A DNA stretch of 50,824 nt, from positions 1 through 50,824 of the forward strand of contig CAZICM010000067.1 of assembly GCA_964537685.1 (NCBI GenBank), given 5' to 3'. Positions within the stretch are counted from its first letter, which is position 1. Every line of letters starts with the position of its first letter. Source of the DNA: CAZICM01 sp964537685. GTDB taxonomy: Bacteria; Myxococcota_A; Polyangia; Polyangiales; Polyangiaceae. A program made the position numbers and the translations under genes. Positions 8,377-17,021 of this stretch are shown piece by piece. The notes below the pieces were generated by a model. That model did not search any database. It saw nothing but the letters and a program-made list of their open reading frames with translations, and was not told the origin of the DNA.

Positions 8377-8399
8377 TTCGGTATAGCTTCGGGCATTCA

Positions 8400-11300
8400 A
8401 TGAAGATGGATGCGCCGCCTGGATATACAATGACCGAATGCCTGGGTTTGGGCGGGTTTTCGGCCGTATTCAGAGGCGTGCATACCAAGAGCGGCGAGAC
8501 GTGCGCGCTGAAGATTGCGCTGGATGCGAGGCCCCGGACCTTGGCTCGTTTTACACGGGAAGCGCTGTATTTGAAGCGGCTGGGGCCTGCGAGCGCGCCC
8601 GCTTGGATAGACGATGGCTTGATGCCCGATGGCCGGCCTTTTGTGGCGATGGAGCTGTTGCAAGGCCAGACCTTGAGCTCGTGGCTCCAGCAGCCTTTGC
8701 CCCGGCTTTTGGAGATGGGGCTGGATATCGCCGCTCTGCTTGGGGCTGCGCTTGAACGGTGTCATCGGCTCGGGATTGTGCATGGAGATTTAAAACCGGC
8801 AAATATTTGGCTGGAAAAAGATAGTAAACAAGTTCGGCTCTTGGATTTTGGTCTTTCTTTTTCGATGGATGAAGGGTTTGAGGCCGGGCAGGAGGCAGGG
8901 GGTACGCCCGCGTATTTGGCGCCCGAGCGATGGGGAAGGGAACGTAAACTGGGTCCAGCGGTGGATATCTATGCGTTTGGAGTGATTCTCTATGAGTTGC
9001 TATCGGGGCATCCTCCTTTTTGGGGTTCTCTTCATCCTATCGAGCAAGGTCATCGCCTGTTTTATCCGCCTCCTTTGCCTTGCGCTTTACCCAAAGAGCT
9101 TAGGGGATTGGTGATGGCCTGTCTGCGAAAATATCCAGAAGAACGTCCCGGGTCTTGGTCCGAGATTGAAAGCGTTCTCAACAGCGCGCGCGCCGGCGCG
9201 GCACATCAAGAACTTCCTCCGCTGCAAACCCAGCCTTCTCTCGCCGGGCCGGATAGCGTTGAGCATTCGGAGCTGCCCACGATTCAAGATTCAGTGGTCT
9301 TTGACGGCGAAAGTCCTTCCTTATGGGGGCGCAATGCTATCGTTAAAAAGCTGGAACGGCTTGTTCCCAATCAAACAGGCGAAGCGGCTTTTCTATGGTT
9401 GCTCGGCGATGAAGGTATGGGAAAAAGCCGGCTGCTGAAGCACTTCATCGAGCGGATAAAGGTGCTGTGGACGGATGCCGAGCTGCTTTCACTTGTGCCC
9501 GGAGACGTACGGAATCGAATTCCCTATGCGGGCGAGCTTCAAAGGCCGCTTATTGTAGCGCTGGATGATGCGCATTTGGCGCCCGATCCTCTTTTGCATG
9601 CACTGGATGAACTCGCCTCCGAAGATAAGCCGGAGCTGCCTCGCCGTTTGGTGCTGATCGCGTCGGAGCCCCGCCTAGAGAAAGCGAAACCCACCCTTGG
9701 CAAACGCGCATCCCGTTATCTTCGGATCGGCCTTTCGCCGCTTGATGAAGCGGATTCCAAAGCGATGCTGTCCGAGCTGCTCTTGCCCGCGGACTATGTG
9801 CCCGACGCGCTTTTGTCGGAATGGCATGCGCTGACGGGCGGTATACCTTCCTGTATTGCCGCGCTGGCTTCCGCCCTAAAAAAAGCTATCGCACGGCGTC
9901 CCAACAAAGAGAGTTTTTATCTTTCAACGGTATGGCCCGAGCTATTGGAGCAGGCGGCGCTTTGGCCTTGGATTGCAGAAATAGAGCTATCAGATCTATC
10001 CAAGCCTTTGGTGTTTGCTATTCAAGTGTGCGCCCAGTTGAATCCGCTTTTTGAATGGAAAGAAGCCGAGTTTGCCCTGCTTTCGCTTCAAGAGACACGC
10101 TATCCTCTCCCGGTCCCCGATGCCCGGGCGGCGTTGAAGGCGTTGAGCGCCGCGGGTTTTTTGAAGGCTCTTTCTGGAGGCTCTTTTGCGTTTAGGCATC
10201 CCGCGATTCGGCATTCCATCGGGGCAGCCTTGAATCAGGATTGGCAAAGGCATCTAAATCAAGGGCTGCTGAGCTATTGGAACGAGCGTTTATCCGCCGA
10301 AGTTGAATATCCGGCCACGGCATTGGAACATATCTCGATCTATGCCAAACGCTTGGGCCGCGATATAGAAGCCCTTGAAGCCATGGATGCGCGTATTGAG
10401 CTGGCCCGGGAAGCCTTGCATCATGTGCGGGTAGACAGCTTGGCCACGCAGGCGCTCGCGATGCTTTCAGGCGATAGGGTGATTCAGCACCGGGCAAGGC
10501 TTTTGTTTTTGAGAGGACAGGCTCGTTATCATCTCCATCGTTTGGATGAGGCTCTCCTCGATTTAGAAGAAGCGGCCAAAGAAGCCATCCCCGATTCCTT
10601 GCTATGGGTTCGCGTGCGATTGGAGCAGGCAACAGCCCTGGATTGGGCCGGAAATATCAAGGCGTCGGCGCAATACGCGAACGATGCGGCTATCCGGCTT
10701 GAAGGCTTAGAGGGTAAAGACAAGCCCCAGCTTCAGGCGCAGGCGATCGTGGCTTTGGGGCGAAGCGCTTGGAGAGAGGGCGATGTGCCTAAAGCGCTGG
10801 TTTTATTGGAACAAGGCGCGGTTTTGGCCGAACAGGCGGGCGAAGAAAAGGCATGGGTCATCGCATTTTTGCTTGTTGCCTGCGCGCTGGTACATGTTCG
10901 CCGGCTTGAAGATGCCAAAGCGGCTTTTGATCGGGTCATCGATCGATGTACAGCCCGGAATGATTTTGTTCATCTATCGGCGGCCTATGGCAATCGCTTT
11001 TTTCTATGGAGCCACGAAGCCAATCTCGAGCGTGGCATAAGCGATGTAGAGCTATCGCTGTTTTATGCGAGGAAGGCGGGCAATCCTTGGCCGGAGCGGG
11101 CGGCCACCTTTAATTTGGCCGAGCTGTTTTATTGGGCTGGGCGTTCCGGGGAGGCGCTGCGCTTGGCCTTGCGCACTTTGTGTTTAGAAGAACGCTTTAT
11201 GCAAACGCCTTCGTTTGAAGGACATTTGTTGTTGGCCCGGCTCCGGGCGGCCCGGGGCGAATGGAATGAGCTCGGGCCTCCTCTGGCGTGGATATCCGCT

Positions 11301-11633
11301 CATTGTGACGATAGCATTCAAGGCGATCCGCGGATTTTATTTCAGGCGCTTCAGACGCTTTTGGCCTATTGGATAGAACAGCCAAGCGCCGGACAGGTCA
11401 AACGTTTTCTTGAATCGATTCGGGCCTATGTATCGTCCCTAAGCGGGACATGGCCAGAAGAGCGAATGGAAGTATTGTTATGGTGGAGCCGTTGGATGTC
11501 TGAAGCTGGATATGGAGATAGCGCAAAAGAGCTGTGGGAAATAGCCCGGCCCCTCTGTGAACAATATCCAAGGCTCCTGACTCTATTGACAAGCTATGGG
11601 GGCTGGACCCCCCAGGCCAGTGCCCCCAGGTAA
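8400..11633 (+). CDS. Multidomain Ser/Thr kinase with ATPase and helical-repeat regions
   Basis: A 1,077-residue protein. Residues about 10-265 form a kinase domain: loop LGLGGFSAVFRG, lysine in CALKIAL, a variant catalytic loop HGDLKPAN near 128 (Gly replaces the usual Arg of HRD), DFG near 149 and APE in YLAPERW. Next comes a P-loop ATPase module with GDEGMGKS near 336 and a Walker B-like LIVALDDAH, then about 500 residues of Ala/Leu-rich helical repeats resembling TPRs. This kinase-AAA-TPR layout is common in myxobacteria (PknK/MalT-like signalling ATPases). The missing HRD arginine suggests activation-loop-independent regulation. ATG at 8400 is preferred over TTG at 8361; it leaves 23 bp from the divergent kinase start. 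A REP-like palindrome overlaps the 3' end. Confidence 0.9.
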   Translation: MKMDAPPGYTMTECLGLGGFSAVFRGVHTKSGETCALKIALDARPRTLARFTREALYLKRLGPASAPAWIDDGLMPDGRPFVAMELLQGQTLSSWLQQPLPRLLEMGLDIAALLGAALERCHRLGIVHGDLKPANIWLEKDSKQVRLLDFGLSFSMDEGFEAGQEAGGTPAYLAPERWGRERKLGPAVDIYAFGVILYELLSGHPPFWGSLHPIEQGHRLFYPPPLPCALPKELRGLVMACLRKYPEERPGSWSEIESVLNSARAGAAHQELPPLQTQPSLAGPDSVEHSELPTIQDSVVFDGESPSLWGRNAIVKKLERLVPNQTGEAAFLWLLGDEGMGKSRLLKHFIERIKVLWTDAELLSLVPGDVRNRIPYAGELQRPLIVALDDAHLAPDPLLHALDELASEDKPELPRRLVLIASEPRLEKAKPTLGKRASRYLRIGLSPLDEADSKAMLSELLLPADYVPDALLSEWHALTGGIPSCIAALASALKKAIARRPNKESFYLSTVWPELLEQAALWPWIAEIELSDLSKPLVFAIQVCAQLNPLFEWKEAEFALLSLQETRYPLPVPDARAALKALSAAGFLKALSGGSFAFRHPAIRHSIGAALNQDWQRHLNQGLLSYWNERLSAEVEYPATALEHISIYAKRLGRDIEALEAMDARIELAREALHHVRVDSLATQALAMLSGDRVIQHRARLLFLRGQARYHLHRLDEALLDLEEAAKEAIPDSLLWVRVRLEQATALDWAGNIKASAQYANDAAIRLEGLEGKDKPQLQAQAIVALGRSAWREGDVPKALVLLEQGAVLAEQAGEEKAWVIAFLLVACALVHVRRLEDAKAAFDRVIDRCTARNDFVHLSAAYGNRFFLWSHEANLERGISDVELSLFYARKAGNPWPERAATFNLAELFYWAGRSGEALRLALRTLCLEERFMQTPSFEGHLLLARLRAARGEWNELGPPLAWISAHCDDSIQGDPRILFQALQTLLAYWIEQPSAGQVKRFLESIRAYVSSLSGTWPEERMEVLLWWSRWMSEAGYGDSAKELWEIARPLCEQYPRLLTLLTSYGGWTPQASAPR

Positions 11634-11660
11634 TCGAAAGATGGGGGCTGCGTCCCCCAG
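11596..11660. repeat. Pair of REP-like GGGGG/CCCCC palindromes
   Basis: Two 20-bp units at 11596-11615 and 11641-11660 match at 17 of 20 bases; the three changes fall in the centre, leaving the arms TGGGGG and CCCCCA intact, so each can form a hairpin. The first copy lies inside the last codons of the kinase gene and encodes part of its C-terminal tail. The pattern of conserved stems and variable loops resembles repetitive extragenic palindromes and may also help transcription termination. Confidence 0.55.
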
Positions 11661-11762
11661 CGTAATGAGCCTGTCCAGCGATTGCACAGCGAAAAACAAG
11701 CGCGATGTACTGCGAATTGGCCTGAAAGGACGATGGCACGGGATATGTAAGAAGCGTCTCCC

Positions 11763-12623
11763 ATGCGACAAGTACAGCGATGTGTTGGGCTTCTGGGGGT
11801 TCTGGTATCTCTATTGGGCTGCGGCGGAAGCGGCGAATCTGCATCGGCCTTTGAGACACCGGAGATTTCGCCAATGGGAGGCGGGCCGGGAGGAAACGAG
11901 CCTGGACCGATATCGACAAACGGCCTATTGCCCGCGTATCTGGAAGGCGCGCACCGGGTAAACCTAAGCGCGCTTGCACAAGATCTATTAAGCGAGGCCA
12001 ATTTAGGGATCTATCAACTGAGCGCACAGGCGGAATATTTAATCAAGTGCGCATTGGGGCCTGGCCAGTCACTCAATATCGGAGGAATCGCGTACGATGG
12101 TCTCGTGGGGCTTGCGCCCGGCTGGATAACAAAGCCATTGGGCGATAGTGAACAGCGATGGATATCGGCCTGTTTGCTGGCGCATGCCAATGCATCGGGC
12201 GATTCTATGCGGATACTGCTTGCGGGACAGCGGCCCGAGCTTCATGCGCTGGGCGGAGAAGGGGATTTTGTATTTGAGGAAGCGGCCTTTTACGGCAACT
12301 TATTCGATGCCAGCGATACCGTGCCGGGGGGTGCGGTGCCTCCGGTTCTCAGCCAAAATCTCTATGCCTGCGCCGGGGGAGGCTTATCGTCTAACGGTGC
12401 GATGGCTGTTCATGCGCGTATATGCACAGATCCCTTGAATTGCGCGATAGAGCTCCCCGGCTCCTGTGTGGATAGGGATACCGGCTGGGATTTATGCGAT
12501 AACGGTGAATGCTATGCCACAGGCTTTTTAAATGGCTATCCTCCCCAGCATCCGGGCTTTGAGGAAGTGATTGTCATCTATTTAAGCTCGGTCGATCAGT
12601 GTAAATACTATGGATGCAATTAG
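11763..12623 (+). CDS. Putative lipoprotein, unknown function
   Basis: A 286-residue exported protein. The N-terminus has a hydrophobic helix ending in a lipobox (LVSLLGC, Cys about 20), followed by a Gly/Ser/Pro-rich linker, so it is probably lipid-anchored. The rest is a Cys-containing domain, with cysteines spaced through the last third and ending in CKYYGCN, suggesting extracytoplasmic disulfides. I do not recognise a family. The start at ATG 11763 lacks a strong ribosome binding site. It is followed after 14 bp by another lipoprotein gene, so the two are probably co-transcribed. Confidence 0.7.
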   Translation: MRQVQRCVGLLGVLVSLLGCGGSGESASAFETPEISPMGGGPGGNEPGPISTNGLLPAYLEGAHRVNLSALAQDLLSEANLGIYQLSAQAEYLIKCALGPGQSLNIGGIAYDGLVGLAPGWITKPLGDSEQRWISACLLAHANASGDSMRILLAGQRPELHALGGEGDFVFEEAAFYGNLFDASDTVPGGAVPPVLSQNLYACAGGGLSSNGAMAVHARICTDPLNCAIELPGSCVDRDTGWDLCDNGECYATGFLNGYPPQHPGFEEVIVIYLSSVDQCKYYGCN

Positions 12624-12637
12624 AGAGGAAATGCGCG

Positions 12638-13486
12638 ATGAAATCGGTATTTTATTATTTTGCATGTGTATCGCTGCCTGTATTGATATCGGGCTGCGGG
12701 ATGGATCTTCAGGGTGACGCGCCTGTGCCCGGCGATGATATGGGCAAATCGAATCCCGATGGGGAAGAACCCATTGGAGAGGCCGAGCAACCCCTCAGCT
12801 ATGTATGCCGGATCGATACCCAATTCGAGTGGCATACATGTAATGGAGGCCCGGTGCAAATCACCTCCGCGTCCGGCGAGCACTATCGGGCCAAAATTAA
12901 CATGAACTGGAACAATAACCTTCAGCCCCAGCGCCGCGTGGATATCTTTGCCGAGGTCTGCGATCCAAGCGGCTGGGCCCTGCATCTTTCCGATTCACCG
13001 ACAGGAACAGGCTTTGGCGATAGAGGAACGGCCGATCATCAGGCGCAGGCGTATCTGCTCGATGATGATTTTTATTTGATCGGCAATACCGGAGTATTGC
13101 ATTCCTATGCGGGCGCCGCCGGTCAGGCATGTGAAACCGTTCATTTTATATCTTATCAATCCATGCAGCCCGTGAGTCCATGCGAAAGCCGGTTTTCTGC
13201 TTCGGGGCATGAAGCTTGGTATGCCCCTGAAAAGCGCAATGATCTATACTGCTTAAGCTATACGGCGTGCCCAGGTTCGGGCGATCCCGGAAGGGGCCTG
13301 TCCTGCGATTGGGAAGACCGCTCATTTTCGGATCGGCCTTATGTCTATGTGGGCATAAACCGCGCGGTGGATAGCGATCCCACCTTTAATCCGCCGGGTT
13401 CCGGGATTCGCCGGGCTTGCATTGTCGTCAACGATGCCGATCAAGAGCCTGCCAATTGTCTCGATCCCTGGCCTTATCCTCAATAA
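12638..13486 (+). CDS. Putative lipoprotein, unknown function
   Basis: A 282-residue exported protein with signal peptide and lipobox (VLISGC, Cys about 17) followed by an acidic Asp/Pro linker and the GEAEQPL stretch often seen near the mature start of myxobacterial lipoproteins. The mature part has about ten cysteines and many aromatic residues and looks like a compact secreted domain. ATG 12638 has GAGAGGAAA upstream and is chosen over the in-frame ATG at 12614, which would add a charged leader and overlap the previous gene. The 3' end overlaps the convergent porin gene by seven bases. Confidence 0.72.
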   Translation: MKSVFYYFACVSLPVLISGCGMDLQGDAPVPGDDMGKSNPDGEEPIGEAEQPLSYVCRIDTQFEWHTCNGGPVQITSASGEHYRAKINMNWNNNLQPQRRVDIFAEVCDPSGWALHLSDSPTGTGFGDRGTADHQAQAYLLDDDFYLIGNTGVLHSYAGAAGQACETVHFISYQSMQPVSPCESRFSASGHEAWYAPEKRNDLYCLSYTACPGSGDPGRGLSCDWEDRSFSDRPYVYVGINRAVDSDPTFNPPGSGIRRACIVVNDADQEPANCLDPWPYPQ

Positions 13487-14880
13487 TTCGCCTGAAGCTG
13501 AACCCTAAGCAGCCTTCCATTCTGCATTCGTTCTGCCTCGTCCAGCTTGAAATTCGGCCTCTGCCCAATCATATAAGTCACGGCCACCTCAAAGTTTTTA
13601 ATCGGCTGAAACTCCGTTCCAAATTCAATTTCCTTCATCTTGTATTCAGGTACATTGGTATCTGTCTTCCAAGCGCCTTGATAATACTGCGCCCTCACGA
13701 AGGGAAAGAACTTCCATATATGCCCAATCAGCATCACATAACCGCCTTGCAAAGGCACATTGCGAATCGAGCCATCTTTGAACTGAGGCCCCGTTCCATA
13801 ATTAAACTCCGCTTGAAATCCAATGGGCTGCGGATAGAGAACAACTTGCCCGTAGACCCGCGCGTCTGTATAGCCTCCATCCTCCGACGTGCCTTCCACA
13901 TCGTCGTCCTGCTTAACATAAAACTTACCGGTGTAACCTCCGCCTCCAAGCTCCAGAATCTGCTTTCCGATATGAAACGGATAAGCCAAACGCGCTACCA
14001 CATGAGGCTCCATGCCTTTTTCCTTGGCATTGGTGCTTTGGCCGTTATACACGCCCAAGCCCGCCACGCCATAATTGCCAGAGCCTTTTAGCCCATCATC
14101 CACCAGCTTTCTTAATGTTTTCTGCGCGCCTTTAGGCGTCCAATAAAACATAATGCCTAGATCGCGCTCGCTGGGAAGCGCGCTGTTTAGACCATCGGCC
14201 CGATCGAGAGGCCCGCGGTTTTGGCTTGATTGCATATTTTCAAAACCATAGGGAACTTTGGATTGGCCAATGCGGAAACGGAACTCCTTCTCCTTATCGA
14301 TATTTAAATCCGCATACCAATCGCGGATGGTGGCGGCGTGGGTAAGATCTCCAATACCCGATGCAAAATCACCCTGAAGATAAACGCCCACATGGGGATG
14401 CACATCGCCTTGAACGATTAAGCGGGCGCGGCGAATCAAAAAACCACCGTCTTTTCCAATGGATTTATCATTGGGGCTCACATAGTCTTCATTGCTTTCG
14501 AGCAGGCGGTTATAGCGAAGCTGCATATAGCCCCGGATACTGAGTTTTTCATACCAAGACTTATCTTTTTCTTTATGTTCATCGGTTTTGGCGCCATCTT
14601 TCTTTTCGGGTTCGGCGGCGGGCTTAGGGGTTTCGGCTGTGCTTGCCGGTGCGGCCGGCGGCGGGGGAGGCGGAGTCTGGGGCGCGGCCGAGGGCGCGGG
14701 CGTGGCAGGAGGAGGGGTAGGGGTTGTGGTTGGAGGAGGCGTAACCGGCGTAGGGGCTGAATCGGTGGGGACAGGAGGGGGCGGAGGGGCCGCATCCTGA
14801 GCCGCGACGATGCTTGGGCTGACCAGCGACGCGAAGAAAAGTGCCGTAAAACCAAGGTGTTTTGAGAACAATGTCTTCAT
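13480..14880 (-). CDS. Phosphate-selective porin OprP/OprO-type
   Basis: A 466-residue outer-membrane porin. It has a signal peptide ending near VAAQDAA, then a long Pro/Ala/Thr-rich stretch (about residues 25-85) and a charged KKDGAKTDEHKEKDK segment before the barrel, which begins with LSIRGYMQLRYNRL. Beta-strand patterns, an RIGQSKVPYGFENMQSS segment and the aromatic/hydrophobic C-terminus fit the OprP/OprO family (PF07396), which takes up phosphate or polyphosphate. The Pro-rich insert may span the periplasm or bind peptidoglycan; it is much longer than in typical members. ATG 14880 gives a clean signal peptide and is preferred over the start at 14979. A possible Pho box lies 52-69 bases upstream. 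Confidence 0.88.
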   Translation of the reverse strand: MKTLFSKHLGFTALFFASLVSPSIVAAQDAAPPPPPVPTDSAPTPVTPPPTTTPTPPPATPAPSAAPQTPPPPPPAAPASTAETPKPAAEPEKKDGAKTDEHKEKDKSWYEKLSIRGYMQLRYNRLLESNEDYVSPNDKSIGKDGGFLIRRARLIVQGDVHPHVGVYLQGDFASGIGDLTHAATIRDWYADLNIDKEKEFRFRIGQSKVPYGFENMQSSQNRGPLDRADGLNSALPSERDLGIMFYWTPKGAQKTLRKLVDDGLKGSGNYGVAGLGVYNGQSTNAKEKGMEPHVVARLAYPFHIGKQILELGGGGYTGKFYVKQDDDVEGTSEDGGYTDARVYGQVVLYPQPIGFQAEFNYGTGPQFKDGSIRNVPLQGGYVMLIGHIWKFFPFVRAQYYQGAWKTDTNVPEYKMKEIEFGTEFQPIKNFEVAVTYMIGQRPNFKLDEAERMQNGRLLRVQLQANY

Positions 14881-14931
14881 AGGTGTCCGAGTCCGGGTTG
14901 AACCTTTCGCGGCCCACCTTGCCCAAGTCGG

Positions 14932-14949
14932 ATGACGCTTGTGTGACAG
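14932..14949 (-). promoter_or_regulatory. Candidate Pho box upstream of the porin
   Basis: Read on the minus strand this is CTGTCAC, ACAA, GCGTCAT: two 7-base half-sites 11 bp apart, close to the PhoB consensus of CTGTCAT, four A/T-rich bases, CTGTCAT (6/7 and 5/7 matches). Orientation and distance fit control of the phosphate-selective porin that starts at 14880. The same bases also belong to a possible ECF-type promoter reading the other way, so the assignment is tentative. Confidence 0.4.
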
Positions 14950-15056
14950 GTGCTTGTCGGAGCGATTAAGAGCGGACAAGAGCCGATGTTGACGAGGTAT
15001 GCGGCGTAGGGCTGGAGATTGGGCGGAAACGGCGCGGGATAGCGGTGAACGGGAGC

Positions 15057-15072
15057 GTCACAGGGATGTCAC
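15057..15072 (+). promoter_or_regulatory. GTCAC direct repeat, 11-bp spacing
   Basis: GTCAC occurs at 15057-15061 and 15068-15072, one helical turn apart, about 95 bases upstream of the GHKL-nuclease start and in its orientation. The spacing fits a tandem-binding response regulator such as PhoB (half-sites GCGTCAC and ATGTCAC, 5/7 each), but the spacer is G-rich. It could equally be part of an ECF promoter. The remainder of the 282-bp region 14881-15162 contains a weak TTGACT -35-like element at about 15107 and no gene. Confidence 0.25.
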
Positions 15073-15162
15073 GGAGACGCGGGGCGAAGTTTTTGGGTTT
15101 TTGCCTTGACTTACAAAAACAGCCATGACTAAAGGGTGTTGAGAGCAGAGAGGAGAGTTCGA

Positions 15163-17004
15163 ATGGCAAGCGGGCAATCAAGTTCGATTCAGGTCACGGT
15201 AAACGCCGCCAAAGAGATTTTCGAGGTTGCCAAAGATTTTGAACGGCCGATTGAGATACTTCGCGAGGCTTTGCATAACAGCTACGATGCCGGCGCAAAG
15301 GAGGTCAGCATCCTATGCAAGCGTGAAAGGCTTGCTGATGGAAGCGATGCTCTTGCCATAGAATTCATCGACGATGGCCTCGGGATGAGCCGGGAGAAAC
15401 TCGAACACTTCTTTAGTCTTGGTTTTTCTGATAAAGAAACGCCTCCCGATCGGCGGCCCATTGGTTTTAAAGGCCATGGTACAAAAATCTACTATCAAGC
15501 GCGGGAGATCTTTGTCCTTACGAAGCGGGGTGATGGGGATTTGATCCTCGCTCATCTGCCCGATGCCCGTGTTCGCGTATACAATAAGGAGCTTCCCGCA
15601 CCGGCGATTTACTCGGCCGCTGGCGCCGAGGAAAAAGCCCGAGAGTATAACTTGATATCTCCTGTGGGCAGGGGTACGCGGATTCGCCTAATCGACTATA
15701 CGCCCAATAGCCATCGCTTGATCGATGACTTTCAACAGGCCAAAATTGAGAATTATCTTCGCTGGTTCACGATCTATGGTTCATTTGAGCACGTTGTGAA
15801 GAACCAGAAGCCTCTGCCGCCCTTGCGTCTCTTTGTTCAAGGGACCGATAGAGCTTCGCCGTCGGAAATCATGTTTGGCCATGCCTGGCCGGAGCAGGAC
15901 TGTATTGATATCAAGGCTATGAAGCAGAAGGATGAGCGGCGGCCTTTCAATTACTTCTGCAAAACCTTTAGAGCGAAAGATTACGCAGTGTCGGGAGGAT
16001 TTCGAATCGATATCGCGGTGCTCGTCGAAGGGGCAAGGGGAAGAGCAGAGCGTGATTCTGCAATTCGCCGCAAGGGGCGCCAGAACGCGCTGTACCGGGA
16101 GGAAGAGCGCTATGGATTATGGCTATGTAAGGACTATTTGCCTGTGCAAATGGAGACTGATGGGCTAGGCGGTGAAGTCCGAGCACTTCTTGATATCGAG
16201 GATTCTTCTCGGGCTTTGATCTTTGTAAACTGTCAAGACTTCGCGCTGACCGCAAACCGCGGTTCCGTGGGGAACTCTTCAAAAGACTTGCTGGATGCTG
16301 TAAGGAAAGCGACGACCGAGTTCTTGGAAAGCCAACGGGATGATTCCGATCTCAGAAAGTTTTCGCAGGAATACCGCGAGGATATGTTCTCCAGGCTGAG
16401 GGAAAAAGATAAGAAGGCTCTGGCGCGGCGTATTGAACGCTACAACAGCAAGCAATATTGCACGATACAATTGCCTAAGGGTGGAGAGCATTCCTTCTTT
16501 GAGCCCAAGCGGGAAATCACCCTTTTTGGCCTTATCTCCGAGCTCCGCGTGCTGGCTCCCGAGATCTTGGATCTGCACATCCTCGACTATGACGATCACA
16601 ACGGAATCGATCTGCTTGTAAAAAGAAATGTAACTCCTTCAGATCTACTCGATAGGACGAAAGTAGCCTATACCGAGCTAAAATATATGCTTACAGATCA
16701 GCTTAATCATCCTTTTGAAAGCTTGCATGCCATTATTTGCTGGGATTGCGCCGTGACACCCAACGATGTTGTTATTGATGCGACAAACGAGAAGTTTTCC
16801 TATTACGAGCAAAAGGATCAGGTAGATAGCGTGACCTATTCCCAGCTTACCGCTCCTCCGGGCGGCAGGTATTCTCACAATGTAAAGGTGATTGTGCTGA
16901 AGCGGCTGCTGGAACAAAAATATAAGCTTCAAATGCATTCCAATCCAAAGCCCGTCGGGGCTTCAGCTCATGGATCGGATAGAGGCAGGAAAAAGAAGGG
17001 CTGA
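15163..17004 (+). CDS. GHKL ATPase fused to a PD-(D/E)XK-like nuclease domain
   Basis: A 613-residue cytosolic protein. The N-terminal part is a Bergerat-fold ATP-binding domain as in Hsp90, MutL and histidine kinases: N-box EALHNSYDA at 35-43, DDGLGM near 69-74 and GFKGHGT near 100-106. A middle domain contains a second conserved basic stretch. The C-terminus has the signature of a restriction-type nuclease: D483 in GIDLL, E505 and K507 in YTELKYML, then a hydrophobic strand HAIICWD. No phospho-acceptor histidine or membrane helix is present, so this is not a sensor kinase. The ATP-gated nuclease architecture fits a defence or DNA-repair role. ATG 15163 with GAGAGGAGA upstream is preferred over GTG 15136. 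The gene is monocistronic, flanked by a divergent porin and a convergent VWA gene. Confidence 0.8.
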   Translation: MASGQSSSIQVTVNAAKEIFEVAKDFERPIEILREALHNSYDAGAKEVSILCKRERLADGSDALAIEFIDDGLGMSREKLEHFFSLGFSDKETPPDRRPIGFKGHGTKIYYQAREIFVLTKRGDGDLILAHLPDARVRVYNKELPAPAIYSAAGAEEKAREYNLISPVGRGTRIRLIDYTPNSHRLIDDFQQAKIENYLRWFTIYGSFEHVVKNQKPLPPLRLFVQGTDRASPSEIMFGHAWPEQDCIDIKAMKQKDERRPFNYFCKTFRAKDYAVSGGFRIDIAVLVEGARGRAERDSAIRRKGRQNALYREEERYGLWLCKDYLPVQMETDGLGGEVRALLDIEDSSRALIFVNCQDFALTANRGSVGNSSKDLLDAVRKATTEFLESQRDDSDLRKFSQEYREDMFSRLREKDKKALARRIERYNSKQYCTIQLPKGGEHSFFEPKREITLFGLISELRVLAPEILDLHILDYDDHNGIDLLVKRNVTPSDLLDRTKVAYTELKYMLTDQLNHPFESLHAIICWDCAVTPNDVVIDATNEKFSYYEQKDQVDSVTYSQLTAPPGGRYSHNVKVIVLKRLLEQKYKLQMHSNPKPVGASAHGSDRGRKKKG

Positions 17005-17021
17005 ATCAAAAAATAGATAGA

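Noticed and set aside
11398..12027. 209-codon minus-strand frame
   Set aside because: Crosses the end of the kinase gene, the palindromes and the lipoprotein start; no coding signature.
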